From Trissonchulus latispiculum (lineage: Eukaryota > Nematoda > Enoplea > Enoplida > Ironidae): a stretch of 64,000 nucleotides of DNA. The stretch covers positions 1-64,000 of the forward strand of contig JASAND010017926.1 of assembly GCA_030248195.1 (NCBI GenBank), given 5' to 3'. Every line of letters begins with the position of its first letter. The stretch's first letter is position 1. The notes below the pieces were generated by a model. That model saw only the letters and a program-made list of their open reading frames with translations. It did no database searches and had not been told where the DNA came from. Made by a program: the position numbers and the translations under genes. Below are positions 58,101 through 64,000 of this stretch, piece by piece.

Positions 58101-61100
58101 CTAAAAACACTCCGATGCTGAATTTCAGTAGCTTCAATATTAGTGATGTGGATCGGATCGGCAAAATCGATCCGATCCGCGATCCGGAGGACGAGGTCGG
58201 ATCAAATCAGATCGGTAGGCCTGCTGGATCGGTCCCGATCGGATCGCTTGAGTTAGGCGGATTGACCCGATACCCAACATCACATAAAATTAAACCGTAC
58301 CCAACGCATATGTGACTGAACTTGACTTCGATCACTGCACTGTTTGGTGCTTACGTTGTTAGTACAATATTTTCCTTATGCCAACCAAACTTGTTTTTGG
58401 TTTTGAGTCTCTCAAGCTTAGCATTCAGTAGGTAACAACTTATTACAGGAAACATACTATATAATTTTATGCAACGCATCTGCCATATGGAATCAAAGTG
58501 CAGAAGCAAGACCCGCTGTTAGTATGGTGCTAAGTAGTAATGAAAAATGAATTAATGCATAACACTCTGTAATTAATGTTGCTTACTGTTGTCAGAATTT
58601 CGGAGTGAAGTTTTGTGGTTGAACTCTTTGTGGCTGTATATATTCCAAAACCTGAAGGAGTCAAACTCAGTGTTCATACAAAATTTATATATTTCCCGAA
58701 ATGTTTTTAAAAGCTTTTAGTCTGTTTTCGCTGTACAAGCTTCAGATTCAGTTTCCGAGAAAAATGTTAGTTTAATAGGCGATTCAAAAAAATACAACTT
58801 CAATTTCGGTGTCTGGAACATCAAGTTAATAAATTTTACTTCAAATTGGAATTGAATATCAAAATATAGTTTTAACTGATATGTTAAATTATCTTAAATT
58901 GGTAATGCTAAATGTGTATGTTGAGGCAGGCCGATCTTCTGCCTCACTATTTTGAGTAATCTTACTTCTTTTGCTTACTACTTATCCATATAATTTTACA
59001 CAATTGCGCTTTAGTCTTTTGGAATGATAGAATGAAGAAATTGTAGTGAAACTAGTGTGTAAGATATAGGAATGGGCGAGGAAAAAAGGACTGGAAAAAA
59101 GGACTGGAAAAAAGATGGGATGGGGTGGAAAAAAATGGAAAAATAATCTAATGCTATTTTGACGCTTTTTACATGGAAATTATAATGTTTTATGAACTTT
59201 TACGGCGATTTTGCACTATTTGCAACCTTTTCCTAGGGGCATAATAGGTGGGGATAATATGTTAAATCTGACGAAATTATATATATTTCGGTTTTTTCGA
59301 AGCATCGGAAATGGAAAAATATTCGGGACATGTTCTGAAAGTCAATTTATGATTAGAAAATATTAGGGAACTGTCAAAAATAGTGTTTACTGATGTAATG
59401 AAGTGATATTAATGAACATGGGCTAGTTTTGGAAATATATATTTTTTGCTGTTGAAGGTTATTATGATTGAGTACCTTTTCGGTAGAGTTAATAATTCCA
59501 TGCCTAACAGTGGAATGTTCAACCGAAACTGTTAAAACGTCAGGATTTGCTTACTTTACGAAGAGTGTTTCCTGAGAAAAAAATCAGAGGTCTAGTATAA
59601 CCGCCATGGCGTACAGAACTCGTCTGCAGTTTGCTTCAAAGAATCGTTTGCTCAAAATATGATTCCTGTACTCAATACTGGAACCTTTGTAAGCACTCGT
59701 GTAATTGCATTAGCCGCAGGCGCGTAGCCAGGGGTGGGGCGAAGGGGGGCATGCCCCCCCCCCCGAAATCGAAGACAAAAGAAAAAATTTTAGTTAGTAG
59801 CAGCCGCGTGAATACATATTTTGAAAAGTTTTCGCCGGCGGCCGGCGGCGCAAATTTTGAACGAAAATATCTCAAAATGCATTAGACTTTACTTGAACTT
59901 TTCCACCAAATGTTCAGTTGTGGAAGAAATTTCCGAGCAATTTTGGCCAGCCCCCCTCCAAAATTTTTTCTGGCTACGCTAAGGAAAAATATGGAAAAAA
60001 TGGAAAAACCGGAAAAATAGACCACTGCAGATAAAATAATGTTCACCATTCAACGAAAACTCGGAGCAACAATTTCGTTGTGATCCCCCCTTTAATCAGT
60101 TAGGAGATTTGAAGTTTTTCGCATGAGCAGTGAAACATTGTCGTAAACAAGCTCCAACGATCAAAAGATTCTATTTTACTCGAAACTCGAACCTGCCCAG
60201 AAACTGACCAGACCTCTCATAAAAATAAGAAATAAAGCAAACACCTAACTTAACAAAAGTAAAAGGTTTAAAAACATTGCTGCTGGTGCAAGTAACTACT
60301 CAGTGTGAAATGAAGTGAGCAGACAATACAACAAACACACCACAAAATGGGAGGCACAACTGCAAACTGAAAATCGATGGCATGTACATAAATTATTTGG
60401 AAATATAGAGACTACAAGACAACAATGAAAACTAACTAAACGTATACCATTATAAGTATAAAAAGTAAACGTATAAAAAGTAAAACTCATTTTACCTTCG
60501 TCATCCGAGGCAACTTCACAACCAAGAGCTCCACCGCTGCCACCAGATGACTCAGGATCCGGTGGTCGAGGAGAGGCATTCAACTGCTCCTCCTGATTTT
60601 CCCGTTCCAAATCTTCAATTCCCTCCATAAGCAGTCTAGAAGCAATGACAGCCATCTCTTCTTCCGTATAGGAGGAATCGTGAGGATGGATTTCAGCAGT
60701 CGACAAATCCACAATATCACTGTTCAAGTCGCCTACAATCTCACTGCTGCCTCCCATGACTACTCCATCATCAGACAAATCACCACCTACAGCAAAGGGA
60801 GATTATTTCAAAGCACTTCAAGCCGTCTCAATTTGGTAATTTTACCTCTGTGTATAAGCGGAAAAGTAAAACGTTCAGCAGCATTACGTTCAATACACCG
60901 TATGCAGGGTCTTTTGTGCACATCTCAGAGCATTTGCACACTTTTTCGGCAAAATCAAAAAAGGCACACCAAAAAGCAGCACTAAAGCGCACACTAAATT
61001 TTTGCAAGAATGAGCCCAAAGAATTACGATTTAAAGGGCAAATTTTTACAAATTCTCCAATGGTTGGTATAAATGTATAATTATTTGATAGGATCACAAG

Positions 61101-61451
61101 GTCGGAGAATGCCATTTTGTAATATTAAATGTATATACGTACGTATGTAATAAGTGAGGACAATTACGGGTTTTTTGTCCGCAACTTACTTTGGGGCAGA
61201 TGATTGGTTATGCAAGATAGATTAGCGCTGGCACTGGGAGAGGAAGGTTTCATTGCCACACTTGCAATATTAGGGTCCGGACTGGCCAAGTCGGCACTGG
61301 TACTGGAAGCAGTAGCAGAGGATGTAGCGGAACGGATCATGTCTGACGAAAGGACGACACTATCACCACTGCTCATGACATATTTTGCGGCCTGATCATG
61401 TGAGAGTACCTTGTCTAGATCTTCCTGTGACAAAGAGACAGCAGTGGGATC
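46072..61451 (-). CDS. DIDO1: DIDO1/PHF3-family protein (PHD + TFIIS central domain), 5' partial
   Basis: A nuclear chromatin reader and transcription-elongation factor family: the PHD finger binds histone H3 tails, the TFIIS-like domain contacts RNA polymerase II, and a SPOC domain normally binds the polymerase tail. Nineteen exons, all GT/AG and in phase: 61451-61190, 60786-60496, 56511-56370, 56204-55784, 55396-54934, 53520-53409, 52768-52647, 52122-52061, 51101-51048, 50835-50713, 50581-50428, 49353-49215, 49080-48921, 48395-48291, 48054-47998, 47427-47269, 46790-46491, 46325-46216, 46153-46072. About 1105 residues. Domain order: acidic/Ser-rich N-terminus, basic GRGRGG region, PHD, Cys-rich knuckle, TFIIS central domain, HLFDLNC motif, low-complexity tail. 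The 5' end is beyond 61451 or outside the window. No SPOC was found; the last exon is tentative. Confidence 0.85.
46092..46118. repeat. 27-bp direct repeat, copy 2
   Basis: Identical to 40719-40745. It falls within the proposed terminal exon of the DIDO-like gene. Confidence 0.85.
46216..46325 (-). CDS. DIDO1: DIDO-like Pro/Ala-rich exon
   Basis: Encodes SQAAIYSSNRTVRAASPPES and then PAAPLEIQEIASPQPR. Two in-frame acceptors six bases apart are possible (46325 or 46319). The GTGCAT donor is at 46215. If unspliced, the frame runs on to a stop at 46050. Confidence 0.6.
46491..46790 (-). CDS. DIDO1: DIDO-like exon, Ser/Gly-rich then TYGYVERRDGVKDPLF
   Basis: 100 codons: a Ser/Gly-rich linker, then VRTYGYVERRDGVKDPLFEA and QLDRSSPEFYRNITVAQ. 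I do not recognise the second half. In family members the SPOC domain would come at about this distance, but the sequence is not SPOC-like. Confidence 0.72.
47269..47427 (-). CDS. DIDO1: DIDO-like exon with HLFDLNCAICTGK motif
   Basis: 53 codons. SELFDDLLKDTTAEHKSHLF and DLNCAICTGK form the conserved segment that follows TFS2M in DIDO1/PHF3 proteins. Phase 0 to 0 with a GTATA donor. Confidence 0.85.
47998..48054 (-). CDS. DIDO1: DIDO-like small exon after TFS2M
   Basis: 57 nt encoding MVVSPAKLELPKKKTFIDK, phase 0 in and out. The GTGGTA donor is slightly weak. Confidence 0.65.
48291..49353 (-). CDS. DIDO1: TFIIS central (TFS2M) domain, three exons
   Basis: Exons 49353-49215, 49080-48921 and 48395-48291. 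After a Ser/Gly linker the domain reads IPDSVRINVRKTLRDLLLAR, then LLSGEEIKRIAVSLEEALFR, TGSRYKSQYRNVMINLKDPQ, and [20 protein letters not shown] followed by PQEFAE. These are the hallmark TFS2M segments (RYKxxYRxxxxNLKDPxN). In this family the domain contacts RNA polymerase II. All three exons are intact. Confidence 0.92.
49590..50374. mobile_element. hAT MITE, copy 2 (785 bp)
   Basis: Same family as 30289-31007. Ends are CACTAGCGTAGATAC and (complement) CAGTAGCGTAGGTAC, with a perfect 8-bp duplication GCTTTGCC (49582-49589 and 50375-50382). It lies in a DIDO-like intron and carries the GCCCGCGCG..CGCGGGC hairpin and the CTGGGGGG stem-loop. Confidence 0.85.
50428..50581 (-). CDS. DIDO1: DIDO-like exon with GPSAP..WLRKHPTY motif
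   Basis: 154 nt, phase 0 to phase 1, encoding NRVGGRLLSGPSAPLLRSV and GDWLRKHPTYQPV, a compact conserved-looking module. It bridges the phase difference between its neighbours, which supports its inclusion. A hAT MITE (49590-50374) lies 54 bp downstream of the donor. Confidence 0.72.
50713..50835 (-). CDS. DIDO1: Cys-rich knuckle exon of the DIDO-like protein
   Basis: 41 codons, phase 0 to 0. Four Cys in the pattern C-x2-C...C-x3-C (SCASCDLPL..., AYCGEACLEN) are followed by a short helix VIARIKETLHD. DIDO1 carries a comparable Cys motif at this place between PHD and TFIIS domain. This supports DIDO rather than a generic PHD protein. Confidence 0.8.
51048..51101 (-). CDS. DIDO1: DIDO-like micro-exon
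   Basis: 54 nt encoding LIKEKSVRKDRKDSDSSK. In phase 0 at both ends with TTTCAG and GTATGT, so it can be skipped without shifting the frame. Confidence 0.7.
51331..51703. mobile_element. MITE with CTGGCATTTTTT ends (copy 2)
   Basis: 373 bp, same family as 11379-11793. Flanked by TAAAGG on both sides (51325-51330 and 51704-51709), a 6-bp duplication. It lies in an intron of the DIDO-like gene. Confidence 0.75.
51745..52045 (-). mobile_element. tRNA-headed SINE, copy 2
   Basis: On the minus strand a tRNA-like 3' half with a B-box-like GAGGTCCGAATCC (about 51990) precedes a body with CCCCTTGAGCAAGGGAC and the same GGAAGGTAACA..CCTTCCACGG..GTCATCA words as the split copy at 28.2-29.6 kb. Confidence 0.6.
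52061..52122 (-). CDS. DIDO1: DIDO-like linker exon
   Basis: 62 nt encoding KRKTVTVPERTKTLPPVNLK, a basic linker after the PHD. Phase 1 in, phase 0 out, with a good GTACGG donor. Confidence 0.75.
52647..53520 (-). CDS. DIDO1: PHD finger of the DIDO-like protein (two exons)
   Basis: Exons 53520-53409 and 52768-52647, joined in phase across a Cys codon. The Cys/His order is CVC, CQHC, HILC, CPKC, with the invariant Trp before the last pair (AWKCPKC): a C4HC3 PHD finger. The spacing CVCGQERRQCELIDCQHC fits the first loop. Inference: H3 tail recognition, as for DIDO1. Confidence 0.85.
52769..53408. other. DIDO-like intron inside the PHD finger, transposon-like debris
   Basis: G/C homopolymers (about 52815-52890 and 53172-53190) frame an AT-rich core with a TTCCGGCGAAGCCGGAA hairpin (about 53036). 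Probably a decayed MITE; ends not defined. Confidence 0.4.
53521..54933. other. DIDO-like intron, degenerate repeat, no exon
   Basis: Two diverged segments (about 53995-54170 and 54180-54310) share CTCAGCG(A/C)CCTCGAAAACCC and GGTCCGG-type words, suggesting an old duplication. No coding exon with matching phase is visible. Confidence 0.45.
54934..55396 (-). CDS. DIDO1: DIDO-like exon leading to the PHD finger
   Basis: 463 nt. Begins RGASRGRGAASSRLTRSSSR, continuing the Gly/Arg region. It contains FARSLKPLAVQLAKAKAADL and ends PPIRLKINLIEKTIKS, a segment DIDO-family proteins carry shortly before the PHD. The donor GTACCC gives phase 1. Confidence 0.8.
55784..56204 (-). CDS. DIDO1: DIDO-like exon, acidic then KRGGKK/GRGRGG basic
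   Basis: 421 nt encoding KDAFLESEERKAAQACLEQL, an acidic EEGSDDDDVVLIDLT stretch, then GKRKRGGKTATAAGRKRGGK and GRGRGGRSSGRG. Basic clusters suggest nuclear targeting and nucleic-acid contact. Ends in phase 0 at a GTGACT donor. Confidence 0.8.
56370..56511 (-). CDS. DIDO1: DIDO-like exon with basic PKRKRF motif
   Basis: 142 nt, phase 1 to phase 2. It ends SSRPKRKRFK, a likely nuclear localisation signal. The preceding intron (56512-60495) is 4 kb and contains the palindrome cluster and small transposons. Confidence 0.75.
56740..57012. repeat. Cluster of AGCAAGATA / TATCTTGCT palindromes
   Basis: At least fourteen GCAAGAT or ATCTTGC half-sites occur in 270 bp. Many form inverted pairs such as AGCAAGATAGTTATCTTGCT. 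Two larger blocks are themselves inverted copies around a TTAATTAGTATAT core. In a DIDO-like intron. Confidence 0.8.
57155..57445. repeat. Small inverted-repeat element with ACGGTACATTTC ends
   Basis: ACGGTACATTTCACGG (about 57159) is mirrored by GCGAAATGTACCGT (about 57430). Internal TTTCGCC/GGCGAAA words pair. About 290 bp, noncoding. Confidence 0.55.
58141..58285. mobile_element. Very short inverted-repeat element rich in GGATCGGATCGG
   Basis: About 145 bp with ends TAGTGATGTGG and ACATCAC. GATCGGATC/GATCCGATC palindromes fill it. The TAGTGATG end resembles the 25196-25596 MITE. No clear target duplication. Confidence 0.45.
59717..59981. mobile_element. Short hAT-like MITE with GCGTAGCCAG ends
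   Basis: CAGGCGCGTAGCCAGGGG on the left and CTGGCTACGCT on the right are inverted. G/C runs lie inside the left end. CGTAGCCAGG is a common hAT terminus. No target duplication could be read. Confidence 0.5.
60496..61451 (-). CDS. DIDO1: DIDO-like gene, most 5' exons seen (two)
   Basis: Exons 61451-61190 and 60786-60496. The first reads SLSQEDLDKVLSHDQAAKYV and then becomes Ser/Ala-rich. The second reads SDDGVVMGG, HPHDSSYTEEEMAVIASRLL and EGIEDLEREN, then an acidic end ASDDEG. Both are low-complexity regulatory-type sequence. The first starts in phase 0 after a TTTAG acceptor, so an upstream exon exists. Confidence 0.75.
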
Positions 61452-62527
61452 CTAAACATCAGCCCAGCCCATAGGTTTTGGTGCACATTATAGTGCATTA
61501 TATATTGCATTTACACACTCTTTTCCTAAATGCATATCGAAATTTAGCTTCCACTATCCCGCACTCCCACAAAATACTGAAAGGATTTTCGTATGCTCTA
61601 TCGACTGGTATAGTAAGATTAGATGTGCGGCAGCAGTAATACGATTACGAAGTGTCACTGGCGTCAAGGTCCAAGATTTGGTGACGGGGGATGATAAAAG
61701 GTTTAAACCGGGGGGTATGGGGGCGGAGCCCCCCAGAAGTTGAAAAAAGTTTTGTTTCTGCAATAAAATCGGTCATTGGACAGGGTTTTTATTGAAAACC
61801 GGACATGTTCCAAAATTGTTCTTTTTTAAAATATTTTGTTCTTTTTTAAGTGAAATTGTTCTTTTTTCCAAAAATTTCGTAAAAAATGGAAAAATGTAAT
61901 AAAAATTTAAAGTTAAATAATTTAAAAGTTTGAACGGCTTACTACAACAGCTTATTATATTAAGTACCTACGTGTATTCGTCGCTTCAGAAGCAAAACAA
62001 CATAAGTAGCAATTTTACACTTTTGAGAAATGGCAGTTTAAAAGTTTTATGCTCTAACATTGACCTGTCGGTAGATCAAATCGGAAAAATGTCTGTATAC
62101 GAAATGTTCACCAAACACCTCGTTATACTTTGCTGCAGTCCGCTGATTTTAAGCCCCTGTGTATGTTAAGTTATCTTATGATAACTTAAAACTTGATGCA
62201 CTTACGATATTTTAACTACTCAAACATGCTTATAGCGCCAGTGTTAAAGCTAAAACAAAGCTACAGCAAAATATCGTAAGTCCAATTTTCTATATATTTA
62301 CCTACGATACTCTGCTACTAATAAAATTGATAAGATCCAAAAACACGCGTTGTTAGAACGTAGCTCGCTTAATAAGAGGAGTTGGATTTGCGTTCTTTTG
62401 CTAAAAGTTGCCTTATAGCTCTGCCAACATTTTGTATATCTTGACTCCATTTCATTAAAAAGGTGACTTACGTTGTTTTGCTTCTGAAGCGACGATGAAC
62501 GCTCACATTTCACGAACAAACAAGTTT
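61452..62527. other. Upstream of the last DIDO-like exon seen; inverted-repeat element, no exon
   Basis: The stem-loop family motif GGGGGCGGAGCCCCCCAG is at about 61719. An inverted pair CGTCGCTTCAGAAGCAAAAC (about 61978) and its complement (about 62475) bound a ~520-bp noncoding element. No exon continuing the DIDO-like frame was recognised. Confidence 0.5.
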
Positions 62528-62561
62528 TCATGGGGGAGCTCGGAGAGCCCCCCATAATATG
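62528..62561 (-). repeat. Terminal hairpin block of E5
   Basis: On the minus strand: CATATTAT, a GGGGGGCTC stem and its near complement, ending ATGA. It has the same length and layout as the other four blocks, with a different stem. Confidence 0.7.
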
Positions 62562-63189
62562 AGCCAAAAAGGCACTTTGCGTGTTTTCAAAATGCTTAAT
62601 TAGGCGTAACTAATTAGCGGTAAGGAATTAAGAGCTAATATTTACATTTTTGAAATCCCCAGGCCAAGAGCTTTCGAAAGATACCAAACTTGCCCGGAAA
62701 AATGAACTTTGAAAATTTTCATTTTTCAGACCTACTTTCTAGGTGGGGTTTTTTTCTGATGTTTCTCCTTTACGCTTTATGTCCCGTAACTCACCAAAGG
62801 ATTTTTCACATGCCTTATTGGGGCGACCTTTACGTATTATTATCTTGTTGTCGAAACCATGAACCTGTTCACTATTGATTATTTTGGCCCAATTCGGCCT
62901 CTAGCGATTTTTACAGACTGTCAAACATGGGCTCACGAACATTCGGACTTAGAAAATTTTCGAGGGTCCCAACACAGAAAATTGTCAAAAAGTCATCTAA
63001 AATGGCGTTTTTCGGCCATTTGGTGGTGCGCTTATATAGTAAATCGGGGTCGCTGAAAACGATGAGCATATCGCCGAAACCGACGGATGTGACCCTCGGC
63101 CTGCATGGCGCCCGTGGTACCTCGCCCAGGGTCAAAGTGGGGAAAAGTCGCTAAAAACTACTATTTTTGGCCTTTCTGGAGCTGCCATG

Positions 63190-64000
63190 TATAGTAAATC
63201 GGGGTCGCTGAACACGATAGGCATGTTTGCTTCTCCGTGTGGTGCCGCTATTGCGCTGCACTGCGGTGCGGCAGCCGCAGCAACGCTGCAGGTGCAGCAC
63301 CGTACAGCACGCCCTGTAACTTGCAATAGACAAGTTGTAACTGCCTGAAAGCTTGCCCTTATATAGTAAGTCGGGGTCGCTGAACACGATGAGAGTATCC
63401 TCGTCGCTGTGCGGTGCTGCTATCGTGCTGCGCTGCAGCGCTGCAGGTGCAGCACGCCCTGTAACTTGAAATGGACAAGTTGAAACTGCCTGAAAGCTTG
63501 CCCTTATATAGTAAGTCGGGGTCGCTGAACACGATGAGAGTATCCTTGTCGCTGTGCGGTGCTGCTATCGTGCTGCGCTGCGGCGCTGCAGCCGCAGCAC
63601 GCTCTGTAACTTGAAATAGACAAGTTGAAACTGCCTGAAAGCTTGCCCTTATATAGTAAGTCGGGGTCGCTTAACACGATGAGAGTATCCTCGTCGCTGT
63701 GCGGTGCTGCTATCGTGCTGCGCTGCGGCGAAAAGCCGCAGCACGCTCTGTAACTTGAAATAGACAATTTGAAACTGCCCGAAAGCTTGCCCTTATATAG
63801 TAAGTCGGGGTCGCTGAACATGATGAGAGTATCCTCGTCGCTGTGCGGTGCTGCTATCGTGCTGCGCTGCAGCCGCAGCACCGTGCAGCACGCTCTGTAA
63901 CTTGAAATAGACAAGTTGAAACTGCCTGAAAGCTTGCCCTTATATAGTAAATCGGGGTCGCTGAACACGATGAGAGTATCCTCGTCGCTGTGCGGTGCTG
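63190..64000. repeat. ~145-bp satellite, continues beyond the window
   Basis: The phrase TCGGGGTCGCTGAACACGAT starts near 63371, 63516, 63661, 63805 and 63952 (spacing 144-147 bp), with earlier diverged copies near 63047 and 63199. Units share GAAAGCTTGCCCTTATATAG and GTGCGGTGCTGCTATCGTGC, and differ in the length of a GCTGCGGCGCTGCAGC segment. The long minus-strand frame through it is repeat translation. Confidence 0.9.

Larger units (their letters stand above)
62528..64000 (-). mobile_element. Composite element E5, inverted, runs off the window
   Basis: Read on the minus strand, the 34-bp hairpin block ends at 62528 (62561-62528; CATATTAT then a GGGGGG stem ending ATGA). The tail, including the complement of CGACCCCGATTTACTATATA (about 63036), matches the E1/E2 tail. 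The minisatellite part is a different unit (63190 onward). The head would lie beyond 64000. Confidence 0.55.

Noticed and set aside
63132..63968. 154-codon minus-strand frame starting [15 protein letters not shown]
   Set aside because: Reads through the ~145-bp satellite with repeated peptide blocks; no independent evidence of coding.

Overview
Eukaryotic nuclear DNA, almost certainly from an invertebrate animal. The evidence is two spliced minus-strand genes with canonical GT/AG introns and animal-type products (a Rab27 GTPase and a DIDO1/PHF3-type chromatin reader), a non-LTR retrotransposon, many non-autonomous DNA transposons and extensive satellite DNA. The sequence is AT-rich with long G/C homopolymers. 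I cannot name the species from sequence alone.

Layout. 1-9.9 kb holds stacked hAT-like elements with intact 8-bp target duplications (918-2366, 2552-4533, 5894-7592) and a large foldback repeat (7849-8446). The element at 2552-4533 carries a tRNA-like gene with a CTA anticodon. 9.9-34.1 kb is a four-exon RAB27 gene on the minus strand. Its third intron is 21.5 kb and is filled with transposons, including a family of composite elements (12.6-14.6 and 17.9-24.9 kb). Two of these have head modules with 183-bp inverted repeats. Bodies are minisatellites of 147, 149 or 163 bp, and each element ends in a 34-bp hairpin block. 34.4-35.5 kb is a broken LINE reverse-transcriptase fragment, followed by about 270 bp of G-rich sequence. 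35.8-40.5 kb is a nearly complete minus-strand LINE: ORF2 has endonuclease and reverse transcriptase, and ORF1 combines a PHD-like finger, a NADAR (YbiA-like) domain and two CCHC knuckles. 40.7-46.1 kb is satellite DNA built on GGTACA..TGTACC palindromes and is bounded by a 27-bp direct repeat. 46.1-61.5 kb is a DIDO1/PHF3-family gene on the minus strand (19 exons proposed, 5' end outside the window, no SPOC domain found). 62.5-64 kb is another, inverted member of the composite family running into a roughly 145-bp satellite that leaves the window.

Function. RAB27 is a secretory-vesicle GTPase and the DIDO-like protein is a nuclear histone/RNA polymerase II-associated factor. They are neighbours on one strand, with no evidence of joint regulation. 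Most of the window is mobile DNA. The most notable item is the LINE whose ORF1 carries a NADAR domain, a fold tied to ADP-ribose chemistry, between nucleic-acid- and chromatin-binding fingers. The second is the hairpin-ended composite family, which I cannot place in a standard transposon class.

Gene models come from reading splice sites and reading-frame phase by eye. Exon joins were checked for phase continuity but not against transcripts.
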